A DNA stretch of 23,593 nucleotides from Fen-671 sp035502515 (GCA_035502515.1 DATJUH010000377.1:1-23593); one strand, 5' to 3'. Positions 14,225 to 22,584 are shown, counted from the stretch's first letter. The notes: a model not told the origin generated them from the sequence alone. Numbers and translations are program-made.

Positions 14225-15406
14225 GTGAGGACCAGCGTCGTCATCATCTCGTACCGGCCTGGCGAGTGGCTGGTCCCCTGCCTGACCTCGGTAATGGACC
14301 AGGCCGACGAAGTGGTGCTCGTCGACAACGGGTCAGAGGGCGCGGCGGCCTCCCGGCTGGGCGAGCAAACCGGGGCGCGCGTGGTCCGGCTCCCGTCCAA
14401 TACGGGTTTCGCTCCGGCCGTCAACCTGGCCGTAGCTCAGTGTGGCGGCGAGCTGATCGGCCTTTTGAACGACGACGCCATCGCCGGTCCGGGTTGGTTG
14501 GCGGCGGCGGCCGAGGCCCTGAAGGACGAGGCGGTGGCTGCCGTGGGAGCAAAGGTCGTCCTCACCACCCGTTACCGTGAAGTCCGGTTCCCCGACCAGG
14601 AATGGTTCGCGCCGGGGGACAGGCGCCCGCTCGGGCGGCAACTGCGGTCCGTAACCGTCGATGGCGATGAGCTCCTTGACGCCGCCATTGGGCCAGGGCT
14701 GTACCGGGCCGAAGGTAGCGCCCACAGTGAGAACGGCCGCTGGCGCTGGACGGCGGGCGAACGGCCCTGGTACGTGCCATTGCCAGACGCCGACCCGGCG
14801 GCGGAGGTGCTGGTCAACGGCGAGCCCGCCCCGCCGGGCCGGGTTGTGCGCCTGGTCAACAGCGCCGGCGGTTTCCTCGACGACCGGGGTTACGGCGGTG
14901 ACATCGGCGCTGACACGCCCGACGACGGGCAGTTCGACGAGAAGGCCGACCGCTTTGCCGTATCAGGCAGTGCCTTCGTGACCCGGAAAAAGACCTGGGC
15001 CGAGCTCGGCCCCTTTGCCGGCCGTTTCTTCGCCTACTACGAGGACGTCGACTGGTGCTGGCGGGCGCAGCTGGCCGGCCGGCGCCTGGTCTACGACCCG
15101 ACGGCGACGGTCGAGCACCGGCGCTCGGCCAGTTCGGGCGGCGAGCACCGGCCGTGGGTCCGGGTCATGTCGGAACGCAACCGCACCCTGACCATGGTCC
15201 GCAACGGCCCCGGCCGGCTGGTGGTCAAGGCGTTGCGAGACCGTCTCGATAACGGGCCCGACGGCGGGGTCCGGGCCGGCATCGCCCGATTGCTCCCGTG
15301 GGCGCTGGCTTCCCGGGCCCGGATGGAGAGGCGGTGGGAAGCGAAGGCGGAGACGGTCTGGGAACGGTGGGCCGGCGTCGACGCCGCCGAACCCCAACAC
15401 CCTTGA
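14225..15406 (+). CDS. Family 2 glycosyltransferase with inserted domain
   Basis: The 393-residue GT-A enzyme starts at GTG 14225, 12 bases after the preceding glycosyltransferase. TSVVIISYRPGEWL opens the fold, VDNGS (33-37) and NDD (82-84) are the nucleotide and metal-binding residues, and YYEDVDWCWR (271-280) contains the ED and W residues near the catalytic base, as in rhamnosyltransferase-like GT2 proteins of cell-wall and O-antigen clusters. Between about 120 and 240, where relatives have only a short stretch, lies an extra part with WRWTAGERPWYVPL and VLVNGEPAPPGRVVRLVNSAG that looks beta-rich. It probably adds a sugar to a growing surface glycan using a nucleotide donor. No clear ribosome binding site is seen, which fits translational coupling. 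Confidence 0.88.
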   Translation: MRTSVVIISYRPGEWLVPCLTSVMDQADEVVLVDNGSEGAAASRLGEQTGARVVRLPSNTGFAPAVNLAVAQCGGELIGLLNDDAIAGPGWLAAAAEALKDEAVAAVGAKVVLTTRYREVRFPDQEWFAPGDRRPLGRQLRSVTVDGDELLDAAIGPGLYRAEGSAHSENGRWRWTAGERPWYVPLPDADPAAEVLVNGEPAPPGRVVRLVNSAGGFLDDRGYGGDIGADTPDDGQFDEKADRFAVSGSAFVTRKKTWAELGPFAGRFFAYYEDVDWCWRAQLAGRRLVYDPTATVEHRRSASSGGEHRPWVRVMSERNRTLTMVRNGPGRLVVKALRDRLDNGPDGGVRAGIARLLPWALASRARMERRWEAKAETVWERWAGVDAAEPQHP

Positions 15407-15440
15407 CCAGTGCCCCACCGACCCCTTCCCGGTTGTGGTT

Positions 15441-15476
15441 CCCGCCGGCCCAGCCTCGTTGCTCAGCCCCGGCGGG
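15441..15476. terminator. Inverted repeat between convergent glycosyltransferase genes
   Basis: CCCGCCGG (15441-15448) and CCGGCGGG (15469-15476) are perfect 8-base arms around a 20-base loop, in the 137-base gap between convergent stop codons. A bidirectional terminator is plausible from position; there is no T run. Confidence 0.35.
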
Positions 15477-15480
15477 CCGT

Positions 15481-15530
15481 CCCGCTGGTTAGGCCCGCTG
15501 GTTAGGCCCGCTAGTTAGTTGGTTAGGGAC
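15481..15530. repeat. 13-base tandem repeat in convergent gap
   Basis: CCCGCTGGTTAGG occurs at 15481-15493 and exactly at 15494-15506, with a third diverged copy (CCCGCTAGTTAG) and a trailing GTTGGTTAGGG. It is noncoding and lies just before the stop of the minus-strand GT4 gene. Confidence 0.75.
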
Positions 15531-15543
15531 GAGGTCCCGCGAC

Positions 15544-16875
15544 CTATTCCCCGCCCGAGTACCGGGCGCGGGCTGACCGGGTGGGGACGGCGGCGCCATT
15601 GAGACCGCTCGAGCCGTTGGAACTCGAGACCGGGGGCTTGACGAATGTCATGATGTCGCGTTCCATCCGGTCGAGCACCTGCGACCACTGATAGTTCTCC
15701 ATAACGTAGGTACGGCCCCGCCGGCCCATCTTGCTGGCGGCTTCGGGGTCGTTCAGGAAGCGGGCCAGGTGCTTGCCGAGCTCGACCGAATTGGCAAAAG
15801 CGAGCCCGCCGTCACAGTTCGCGCAGTGCCATTCGACGACCTCGCTCCCCCGCCGTACCAACACCGGCCGGCCGGCGAGCCACGATTCCATCGTGGTGCG
15901 GGAAAAGCTCTCCATCAGGCTGGGCTGGACGTAGGCCAGGGCGGCGGCCAGGGCACTGTTGCGTTGCTCGGTGGTGAGGTAACCGATGTCGATGACACGG
16001 CCTCGCAACCGGGGCGGGACATCCGGATGGCCCGACCCGGCACTCACCAACTTGACCCTGTTTTTGGTGGCGGCGAAAACGTCGAGCAGCCATGGCCATC
16101 CCTTGTCGGCCTCGCGCCGGCCGAGGTACAGGATGAAAGGTTCGTCGATCCCGTACTCCTCGCGGAAGTCCTCGGGTGCGTACTCCTTCGGGATATCCAG
16201 CCCTGAACCTATGACGCTGTGGTGCGGGCTGACCGGGCCGAGTTTGTGGGCCAGGTCGTGCTCGGGCCCCGAGAGGAACCATACAGATGCCGGCGTAGAA
16301 AGAACGTGGCGCATCACGTCGAGGTGGGCGTACGTCTCGTCGTGCAGGCACGGCATAACCACGGCGCGGTCGGCCACGATCGGCATACACACTGTCGTGG
16401 TCCAGAAAAGATAAGGGGCAAAGATGAAGGCATCGAAGTCATCTCGCTCTTTGAGCATGGCGTGGAACAGCCCGGGCGTCCGGAACAATGCGTTGAGCCA
16501 GGTCACTTGTTCGTCGAGCGTCGTGGACTGACCGTAGTAAATGTTGCCGTGGACCCTGTGCTCCTCACTGGCGGAGGTGGCGAGGATGTTGGGGAACCGG
16601 CGCACGAATACGCCGCTGTCGTCCTGGCCGCCTTCGGGCAACTCGTTGGCCCATGTGTAGGGATTGGTGGCACAGGTGGTGAAGACCTGTACGTGCCAAC
16701 CGCGCCGGACCAGGCCGAGAGCGGTATCGCGGACTACCGCCTCCGCCCCGCCGACGATCTCAGCCCCAAAACGGGGAGCGACAAATGCGATCCGGCGCTT
16801 CAATGTCCACTGTTTCGCCGTCCATTCAGGCATCTCTTGTTCAAGCAGCTCCGAGCGTCCCTCAAGCCTGGTCAT
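15544..16875 (-). CDS. Family 4 glycosyltransferase
   Basis: From ATG 16875 the protein has 443 residues. RRIAFVAPRFGAEIVGGAEA (27-46) is the N-terminal acceptor-side loop of GT4 enzymes, and FILYLGRREADKGW (247-260) plus MESFSRTTMESW (321-332) mark the nucleotide-sugar domain; Glu322 and Glu330 make the E-x7-E motif. A CANC pair (351-354) sits after it in a loop reading EWHCANCDGGLAF, which might bind metal or form a disulfide. The C-terminus is a disordered Ser/Gly-rich tail. An in-frame ATG at 16890 is also possible and frames reaching 16998 are open, but those would run into the divergent FkbM gene, whose start is only 22 bases away. Probable role: a sugar transfer step in the same glycan pathway as its neighbours. 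Confidence 0.9.
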   Translation of the reverse strand: MTRLEGRSELLEQEMPEWTAKQWTLKRRIAFVAPRFGAEIVGGAEAVVRDTALGLVRRGWHVQVFTTCATNPYTWANELPEGGQDDSGVFVRRFPNILATSASEEHRVHGNIYYGQSTTLDEQVTWLNALFRTPGLFHAMLKERDDFDAFIFAPYLFWTTTVCMPIVADRAVVMPCLHDETYAHLDVMRHVLSTPASVWFLSGPEHDLAHKLGPVSPHHSVIGSGLDIPKEYAPEDFREEYGIDEPFILYLGRREADKGWPWLLDVFAATKNRVKLVSAGSGHPDVPPRLRGRVIDIGYLTTEQRNSALAAALAYVQPSLMESFSRTTMESWLAGRPVLVRRGSEVVEWHCANCDGGLAFANSVELGKHLARFLNDPEAASKMGRRGRTYVMENYQWSQVLDRMERDIMTFVKPPVSSSNGSSGLNGAAVPTRSARARYSGGE

Positions 16876-16897
16876 CACGGGCGGTAGCATAGCCGCG

Positions 16898-18085
16898 GTG
16901 CCTGCTAGCCGCCCCGACGGGACTTCGGGCGACCCGCGTGCCCATCCCACGGGCGCCCAGTCCAGCCGACAATCCGACGGCAAACAGAAGACGGCCAACC
17001 AGCTACTGCTGAAATCCTATCGGGCCATCGAGCGAGCACTGGATGCTGCCGCGGTGGGCTGGGTGGCGCGGCGCCCTCAGAGCCAGCTCCCGGAGACCGT
17101 CACAGCCATGCCGGGAGCCGATCCCGGCGACGGCGAACACGCCACGTTTGGCGATGTCCTGGCCTGTTACCGGCTGTTCCTGGGGCGCCGGCCCGACGCC
17201 GATGGGCTGGCCCACTACCGGCAGCGGTTGGCGGCGGGCCGGGTCAGCCTCGACGAGCTCGTCTCGGAGTTCCTCGACAGCGTAGAGTTCGCTCGCCGGC
17301 TGGCCGAACGGCCCGACGGTGAGGGGTCGGGCGGCGAGATCGTGAGCACGTGCGAGGGCTTCGCCATCCGTGTCGACCCGGCCGACTATGCCGTGGGTCA
17401 TACGGTGGCCCTGACTGGCAGCTACGAACCCGAGGTCTCCGCCACGATGCGCGAGGTACTGAGTGAGGGGGCCACGTTCGTCGACATCGGCGCCAATATC
17501 GGGTGGTTCAGCCTGCTGGCGGCGTCCCTGGTGGGGCCGACGGGCCGGGTCATCGCCATAGAACCCAACCCTCGCAACGTCGCTTTGCTGAGACAGAGCG
17601 CCAAGGACAACGGCTTCGAGAACATCGACGTCGTAGCCGTAGCCCTCGGCGACCGTCCCGGAGCTGCGGCACTGGAAACCGACGGCAGCAATGGTCGCCT
17701 CATCCTGGTCAACGGGCCGCCGGCGGAGGCGGTGGAGGCCAGTTTCGTCGTGGCTACGTTCCCTCTGGACACCATCCTCGGCGAGGTGGGGGCCGGCCGG
17801 GTGGACGCCATCAAGATCGACGTCGAAGGAGCCGAACCGCTCGTGCTGCGCGGGGCCACCAGGACGATCTCGGAAAGCCGGCCGGTGCTGGTGAGCGAGT
17901 TCTACCCGTTGGCCCTGGACAGTTCGCCATGGGGGAACGCCCGCCGTTACCTCTCCATGCTCCGCGCCCTCGGTTACCGCCTGTCTGTCATCGGGAACGC
18001 AGCGTTCCAGGACGACGACGAGATCCTCGCGTTGGCAAACGACCCCGGCCCCGGCCACGTCGACCTGATCGGCCGGCCGGCATAA
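16898..18085 (+). CDS. FkbM-family methyltransferase with N-terminal DUF4214-like segment
   Basis: I choose GTG 16898 (395 residues); no ATG occurs before residue 71. Residues about 83-135 (FGDVLACYRLFLGRRPDADG... LDSVEFARRL) match the short helical DUF4214-type segment often found in surface-glycan proteins. Residues about 190-390 are a class I SAM-dependent methyltransferase: FVDIGANIGWFS (194-205) binds S-adenosylmethionine, AIEPNP (220-225) ends strand two, and IKIDVEGAEPLVLRGA near 303-318 is the FkbM signature. FkbM enzymes O-methylate sugars or polyketides; given four glycosyltransferase-type genes beside it, methylation of a glycan is the likely job. It is divergent from the GT4 gene at 15544-16875 and stops 24 bases before the PLP decarboxylase, so these two could be one transcript. 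Confidence 0.87.
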   Translation: MPASRPDGTSGDPRAHPTGAQSSRQSDGKQKTANQLLLKSYRAIERALDAAAVGWVARRPQSQLPETVTAMPGADPGDGEHATFGDVLACYRLFLGRRPDADGLAHYRQRLAAGRVSLDELVSEFLDSVEFARRLAERPDGEGSGGEIVSTCEGFAIRVDPADYAVGHTVALTGSYEPEVSATMREVLSEGATFVDIGANIGWFSLLAASLVGPTGRVIAIEPNPRNVALLRQSAKDNGFENIDVVAVALGDRPGAAALETDGSNGRLILVNGPPAEAVEASFVVATFPLDTILGEVGAGRVDAIKIDVEGAEPLVLRGATRTISESRPVLVSEFYPLALDSSPWGNARRYLSMLRALGYRLSVIGNAAFQDDDEILALANDPGPGHVDLIGRPA

Positions 18086-18109
18086 GTGCATACCGCTTGA
18101 AAGAGGCCG

Positions 18110-19456
18110 ATGTTCGCTTATGAACCGGCCATGGCGGAGGCCGTGTTCGACTATTGCCGCGCCAGGCTGGCCCTCGACCCGGTGCCCCTCGACCACCCGG
18201 TACCGAAGGACGTGCTGGAGGCAGCGTTAGCAGGTCTGGTTACCTCCGGCGGCCAAGATCCGGCGAAAATACTCTCGCTATTTGCGGAGCGAATAGTCAC
18301 CTCGGTCATTTCGTGCGACAGCCCCCGGTTCCTGGCGTTCGTCCCGGCCGCCCCGACGAAAGCTGCGCTCCTTTTCGACATGGTGGTGTCGGCATCGTCG
18401 CTTCAGGGCACTTCCTGGCTGGAAGCGGGCGGGGCCGTGATGGCGGAAAACCAGGCCCTCCGGTTCCTGGCCGACCTGGCCGGTATGCCGGCAGAAGCAG
18501 GCGGCTGCTTTGTGTCGGGTGGTTCAGCTGCCAACCTGTCGGCACTCGTCGTCGCCCGAGACCAGGGCCGCGCCCGCGTCGGGAGCCCGAGTGTGCGGGT
18601 CGCAGTCAGCCAGGACGCCCATTCTTCCGTGGGCAAGGCGCTGCACCTTATCGGCACCGGCGTACTGACCGTGGAATGCCGCGGCCACCGCCTGACCGGC
18701 GAAGCGCTGGAAAACGCACTTCGGGCTGATCCCGACCCCTCGGACGTCGTGGCCGTGGTCGCTACCGCGGGGACGACCAATGCCGGGATCGTCGACGACC
18801 TGGCCGGGGTGGCGCAAGTATGCCGGCGGCGGGGCCTCTGGTTCCATGTCGACGCCGCTTATGGAGGCGCCGCCCTCCTGTCGAAATCTCCCCTAGTAAA
18901 AGGGCTTTTCCGGGGGTCGGAGGAGGCCGACTCCTTCGTGGTCGACCCGCACAAGTGGCTTTTCGCCCCGTTCGATTGCGCCGCCCTGCTCTACCGCCAG
19001 CCGGCACTGGCCAAGGCCGTGCTCGCTCAACACGCCTCCTATCTCGACCCGATCCACACCGGCGCCGGCGAAGAGTGGAACCCGAGCGACTACGCCTACC
19101 ACCTGACGAGGCGGGCCAGAGGCCTGCCTTTGTGGTACTCGCTCGTGGTGAACGGGACGGACGCTTATTCCGGGGCCGTGGATGCCGCCCTCCGCATGGC
19201 CGCTGTAACCGCAAGGCTGATTACCGAGCAGCCCCGGTTGGAACTGGTGCGGCAGCCGGGCCTTTCCATCGTGTTGTTCCGCCGGCAGGGCTGGGAGGCG
19301 GCTGACTACCGCAATTGGTCTGCCCGGTTGCTCGACGACCAGGTCGCGTTCGTCACGCCGACAAAATGGGAGGGCGAGACAGTGGCCAGGCTTATTTTCC
19401 TGCACCCTGGTACCACCGAGGAAATTGTGCGGGAAGTGCTGGCCACAATGGTCTGA
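18110..19456 (+). CDS. PLP-dependent group II amino acid decarboxylase-like protein
   Basis: The 448-residue protein starts at ATG 18110 after AGAGG. It has the complete fold-type I decarboxylase pattern: GGSAANLSAL (137-146) for phosphate binding, QDAHSSVGKA (168-177) with the ring-stacking His171, HVDAAYGGA (246-254) with Asp248 contacting the pyridine nitrogen, and DPHKWLF (279-285) with Lys282 forming the Schiff base. The family includes aromatic-L-amino-acid, glutamate, histidine and 2,4-diaminobutyrate decarboxylases; some members are aldehyde synthases. The substrate is not evident. It lies 24 bases after the FkbM gene, so it could make an amine used to decorate the glycan or be unrelated. 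A clear terminator follows. Confidence 0.9.
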   Translation: MFAYEPAMAEAVFDYCRARLALDPVPLDHPVPKDVLEAALAGLVTSGGQDPAKILSLFAERIVTSVISCDSPRFLAFVPAAPTKAALLFDMVVSASSLQGTSWLEAGGAVMAENQALRFLADLAGMPAEAGGCFVSGGSAANLSALVVARDQGRARVGSPSVRVAVSQDAHSSVGKALHLIGTGVLTVECRGHRLTGEALENALRADPDPSDVVAVVATAGTTNAGIVDDLAGVAQVCRRRGLWFHVDAAYGGAALLSKSPLVKGLFRGSEEADSFVVDPHKWLFAPFDCAALLYRQPALAKAVLAQHASYLDPIHTGAGEEWNPSDYAYHLTRRARGLPLWYSLVVNGTDAYSGAVDAALRMAAVTARLITEQPRLELVRQPGLSIVLFRRQGWEAADYRNWSARLLDDQVAFVTPTKWEGETVARLIFLHPGTTEEIVREVLATMV

Positions 19457-19487
19457 GGGCGGCCCCTGGGCCGGGCGGGAGGGCCCT

Positions 19488-19517
19488 GGCCGGCGTACTG
19501 CCGGCCGGTTCCTTTTT
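19488..19517 (+). terminator. Intrinsic terminator after the PLP decarboxylase gene
   Basis: GGCCGGC (19488-19494), loop GTACT, GCCGGCC (19500-19506), then GGTTCC and a five-T run (19513-19517). It is a perfect 7-base GC stem, 31 bases after the stop codon. Confidence 0.7.
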
Positions 19518-19583
19518 GCCGGCCAGGTTGGCCGGGGCCTGCTCGGTCCGCATTCGGCCCGGACATTTCTCGGAGGTCCTCTC

Positions 19584-19603
19584 CATTTCCCATTTCCCAT
19601 TTC
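19584..19603. repeat. 7-base tandem repeat CATTTCC, nearly three copies
   Basis: Copies at 19584-19590, 19591-19597 and 19598-19603 (last incomplete). It is noncoding and too small to be assigned a role. Confidence 0.7.
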
Positions 19604-19789
19604 TAGGCGTCCGTCTGCTACGCACAGCGCGGCGGTGAGTACTACACGTCCAGCTCGCCGCTGCATCTTGGTGCATTTGGTCGAATTTGTGGCGATACCG
19701 TGACCGTTTTGCCTCGGAACGCGACAAGATCGGTTTTCCGCGCCGAGAACCACCGCGGGGACCCGGGCCACCGCCTGACTACTTGGCTC

Positions 19790-20995
19790 CTAACTGAAAA
19801 ACTTGGCCAGCCGGGTCATACCTTCGGCCAGATCTTCGTCCGCCAAGGCGTAGGAGAAGCGGCCGCATCCAGGTGCCCCGAACGCTTCGCCGGGCACGAA
19901 GGCCACCTTGGCTTCCTCGAGCACCATTTCCGCCAGTTCCAGCGTCGTGGCCGGAGCGCGGCGGCTCGGCCCCACCGGCTGGCCCAGCACTCCGGCGAAA
20001 CTGGGGAAGGCGTAAAAGGCGCCCTCGGGGTCAGGGCACACGACTCCCCGCATCTCGGACAGGGAGGCGACTATGGCTCGCCGCCGGCGGTCGTACACCG
20101 CTCGCATCCGGGCCACGTCGTCCAACGAGCCGGAGACGGCGGCCAGCGCCGCCCTCTGGGCGACGTTGCACACGTTGGAAGTGGCGTGGCTCTGCAGGTT
20201 GGCCGCCGCCTTGGCCACATCTCTTGGCCCGATAAGCCAACCGACTCGCCACCCTGTCATGGCGTATGTTTTGGCTACTCCGTTCACCACGATGCAACGG
20301 GCGGCCAGGCCGGGCACGAGGACCGGCATCGAGTGCATCCGGGCCGTCCCGTACACGAGGTGCTCATAGATCTCGTCGGTGATCACCCACACGCCGCGTT
20401 CGTCGGCCCATGTGCCGATGGCCGCCGTTTCCCATTCGTCGTACACCGCCCCCGTCGGGTTGGAGGGCGAGACGAAGAGGAGCACCTTAGTGCGGGGCGT
20501 GGTGGCGGCCTCGAGTTGGGCCACTGAGACCTTGTAGCCGCTTTCCGGGGTGGTGGGGACTTCAACTGGAACGCCGCCCGCCAGCCGGATGGACTCGGGG
20601 TAAGTGGTCCAGTAGGGCGCCGGCATCAGCACCTCGTCACCGGGGTCGAGCAAGGTCGCAAATGCCTCGAGCACGGCCTGCTTGCCACCATTGGTCACGA
20701 TGACCTGCGAGGCCTCGACCGACAAACCGGTGTCGCGGGCCGTCTTCATTGCGATCGCCTCCCGCAGCTCAGGCAGCCCGGGGGCGGGCGTGTAGCGGTA
20801 GTTCCTCGGGTCGCGGCAGGCCTCGACGGCGGCTTCGACGATGTGGGGCGGCGTCGGGAAGTCGGGCTCGCCGGCCCCGAACCCGACCACGTCCTCCCCG
20901 CTGGCCTGCAATGCTTTGGCCTTGGCGTCGATAGCCAGGGTGGCCGACTCGGCCACCGCGCTGACGCGGGCGGAAATGCGTTGCACAGGTGACAT
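19790..20995 (-). CDS. Class I pyridoxal-phosphate aminotransferase (aspartate aminotransferase-like)
   Basis: From ATG 20995 the protein has 401 residues, the family norm, starting SPVQRISARVSAVAESATL, the usual N-terminus of the class Ib (I-gamma) AspAT group. Landmarks: GFGAGEPDFPTP (38-49), YTPAPGLPELREAI (68-81), SPSNPTG with Asn179 (176-182), DEIYEHLVY with Asp207 and Tyr210, and NGVAKTYAMTGWRVG with Schiff-base Lys242 and phosphate-binding Arg250; the substrate-carboxylate Arg is in GCGRFSYAL near the end. It transfers the amino group between aspartate (or another amino acid) and 2-oxoglutarate in the cytoplasm. An open frame extends upstream to 21307, but it has no conserved sequence and crosses the divergent gene. 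No strong ribosome binding site is visible. Whether aspartate or prephenate is the preferred substrate is unknown. Confidence 0.93.
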   Translation of the reverse strand: MSPVQRISARVSAVAESATLAIDAKAKALQASGEDVVGFGAGEPDFPTPPHIVEAAVEACRDPRNYRYTPAPGLPELREAIAMKTARDTGLSVEASQVIVTNGGKQAVLEAFATLLDPGDEVLMPAPYWTTYPESIRLAGGVPVEVPTTPESGYKVSVAQLEAATTPRTKVLLFVSPSNPTGAVYDEWETAAIGTWADERGVWVITDEIYEHLVYGTARMHSMPVLVPGLAARCIVVNGVAKTYAMTGWRVGWLIGPRDVAKAAANLQSHATSNVCNVAQRAALAAVSGSLDDVARMRAVYDRRRRAIVASLSEMRGVVCPDPEGAFYAFPSFAGVLGQPVGPSRRAPATTLELAEMVLEEAKVAFVPGEAFGAPGCGRFSYALADEDLAEGMTRLAKFFS

Positions 20996-21090
20996 CGAGC
21001 CATGGTCGCGCGTGCAGAGCAGCTTGCGCACTCCATATAGGGATGGGTGCGTTCCCGGGCCCTGCGCGCGGATTCCGCTAACGTCGGACG

Positions 21091-21102
21091 ATCGGTACCG
21101 AT
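21091..21102. promoter_or_regulatory. Perfect 12-base palindrome in the divergent promoter region
   Basis: ATCGGTACCGAT is a perfect palindrome in the 143-base gap between the divergent aminotransferase (starts 20995) and carboxypeptidase-like (starts 21139) genes. It could be an operator for a dimeric regulator, though a 12-base palindrome of this composition can arise by chance. A CATATA/TATATG element at 21034-21039 is a possible -10 for the aminotransferase, without a matching -35. Confidence 0.3.
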
Positions 21103-21138
21103 AGTCGTCGACCCTCATCGAGGCGCGCCTCTTCTCCG

Positions 21139-22584
21139 GTGCGAGATAGCTCTTCGGGGCACGCCGGCGGTGGAGCTCCGGGGCGCCGTGGGCACGTGCG
21201 GCCCGCCCCGCCCCCCCGTCCCCGCCACGCCCACCGCTCCACACGGGCCGGACGGACCCGGACGCTCCGCCGGGTCGGGTTCCCGGTGGCCGCCGCTTTG
21301 GCCGCATTGGCGCTGTTGATTTCTCTCAGCGGCCGCGGGGGGCCGGCGAATGCCGGGCCGGCGGTGGCGGGCACAAGCCGGACTTCTGTGGCCGGCGGTG
21401 GTGCCTCCGACCAGGTGACGGCGGCCAAACTGGAGTCGTCTCCTAGCGGGCATCGAACCAGCGAGACGACGACCAAGCCTCGCAACGGCAAGGTGCCTGT
21501 TGGCAAGACGCCGACAAGCGAGACCCCAACCAGCAAGGCCCCCACCAGAAAGGTGCCGACAACCAAGACCGTGCCGGTTGTCCCTACCACCAGTGAACCG
21601 AAGACAACCGCGCCGCCCGCCAAAGTACCGGTACCACAATCGAGGTCGTACGTCCTGGTCGACGTCGACACCGGCAACGTCCTGGCCGGTCACGACGAGC
21701 GGTTGCGGCTCCCCCCGGCCAGCCTGACCAAGGTCCTCGTCGCCCTGATCGCCATCAGCTATTTGTCACCTCACGCGGGCGTGGCCGGCACCGCTGTCTC
21801 GGAGGACGTGTACCCCAACCGGGTCGGGATGGAAAAGGGCGTCCCGTGGCCCCTTCCCGAAGTCCTGCAGTCGCTCCTGGTCTATTCAGCCAACGACGCC
21901 GCCTACGCCATCGCCGACCACATAAGCGGAACGCTCAGAGCTTTCGCCCCCGTGATGGAGCGCTCGGCTCAACAAATAGGGATGCAGGACGACCCGCTGT
22001 TCCGCGACCCGGCCGGTCTGGACGGGCCGATGGGCTTCGAAGGGGGCAACCTGGTGAGCGCTCGCGACCTGGCCATAGCCGGCCGCGACCTCCTGGGAGT
22101 GCCCGAGCTGGCCCAGATTGTCCGGGAAAAGAACTACCACTTCGTCGACCCAAAGGGACAGTTGCACTGGCTCCCGAGCATGGACTTCACGTTCCTCGAC
22201 ACGTACCCGGGCGCCATCGGGATAAAGACCGGCTTTACGGACAGGGCGGGCGATTGTCTTATGGCCGCCGCCACTCGGGGCAAACGCACCATGCTGGCCG
22301 TCGTCATGAACGGTTACAACCCGACCCAGACGGCCATCGACCTGCTCAACGAGGGCTTTGCCACGCCGGTCAGTGCCGAGCCCACGACCGATCGGCTCCC
22401 GCCCCCCAAGCTGCCCAGCCCGCCGAAAGTAACTCACGTGGTACCGGTGCTCGCCCATAAGACACCGATAACAGCGCCCAAGGCGCATACTGTCCTCAGT
22501 TGCCCAAAAGGCGGCGGACAACCGTATCCGGAAAATCCCCGCCCGTCTCCAGCACAACCGTGCAGGTTGCGCCCGGCTGCTTGA
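21139..22584 (+). CDS. D-alanyl-D-alanine carboxypeptidase-like protein (peptidase S11), membrane anchored
   Basis: The 481-residue frame from GTG 21139 begins with a basic, Gly/Pro-rich cytoplasmic tail, then a hydrophobic segment at about 46-64 that acts as an uncleaved anchor or signal peptide. A Thr/Lys/Pro-rich linker (about 105-165, with PTSETPTSKAPTRK) spans the wall. The catalytic domain has all three penicillin-binding motifs: Ser195 and Lys198 in ASLTK, SAN (250-252), and KTG (363-365). Such enzymes trim the terminal D-Ala of peptidoglycan stem peptides. After about residue 412 a low-complexity Pro-rich tail follows, and its last 30 residues are encoded opposite the end of the nucleoside hydrolase gene. 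The start is uncertain (GTG 21196 is another option) and no ribosome binding site is evident. Confidence 0.87.
   Translation: MRDSSSGHAGGGAPGRRGHVRPAPPPRPRHAHRSTRAGRTRTLRRVGFPVAAALAALALLISLSGRGGPANAGPAVAGTSRTSVAGGGASDQVTAAKLESSPSGHRTSETTTKPRNGKVPVGKTPTSETPTSKAPTRKVPTTKTVPVVPTTSEPKTTAPPAKVPVPQSRSYVLVDVDTGNVLAGHDERLRLPPASLTKVLVALIAISYLSPHAGVAGTAVSEDVYPNRVGMEKGVPWPLPEVLQSLLVYSANDAAYAIADHISGTLRAFAPVMERSAQQIGMQDDPLFRDPAGLDGPMGFEGGNLVSARDLAIAGRDLLGVPELAQIVREKNYHFVDPKGQLHWLPSMDFTFLDTYPGAIGIKTGFTDRAGDCLMAAATRGKRTMLAVVMNGYNPTQTAIDLLNEGFATPVSAEPTTDRLPPPKLPSPPKVTHVVPVLAHKTPITAPKAHTVLSCPKGGGQPYPENPRPSPAQPCRLRPAA

Larger units (their letters stand above)
19457..19789. other. Convergent intergenic region, 333 bases
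   Basis: It lies between the stop codons of the PLP decarboxylase (plus) and the aminotransferase (minus). It holds the terminator at 19488-19517 and a 7-base repeat at 19584-19603; the rest, comparatively AT-richer around 19660-19730, shows no gene or RNA I can support. Confidence 0.6.

Noticed and set aside
17003..18196. Minus-strand 397-codon frame opposite the FkbM gene
   Set aside because: The plus strand has DUF4214-like and FkbM signatures; the minus frame has none and crosses two plus-strand genes.
19640..19740. AT-richer stretch considered as a tRNA, small RNA or promoter
   Set aside because: No cloverleaf or T-loop sequence is present, and both neighbouring genes end here, so no gene needs a promoter at this site.
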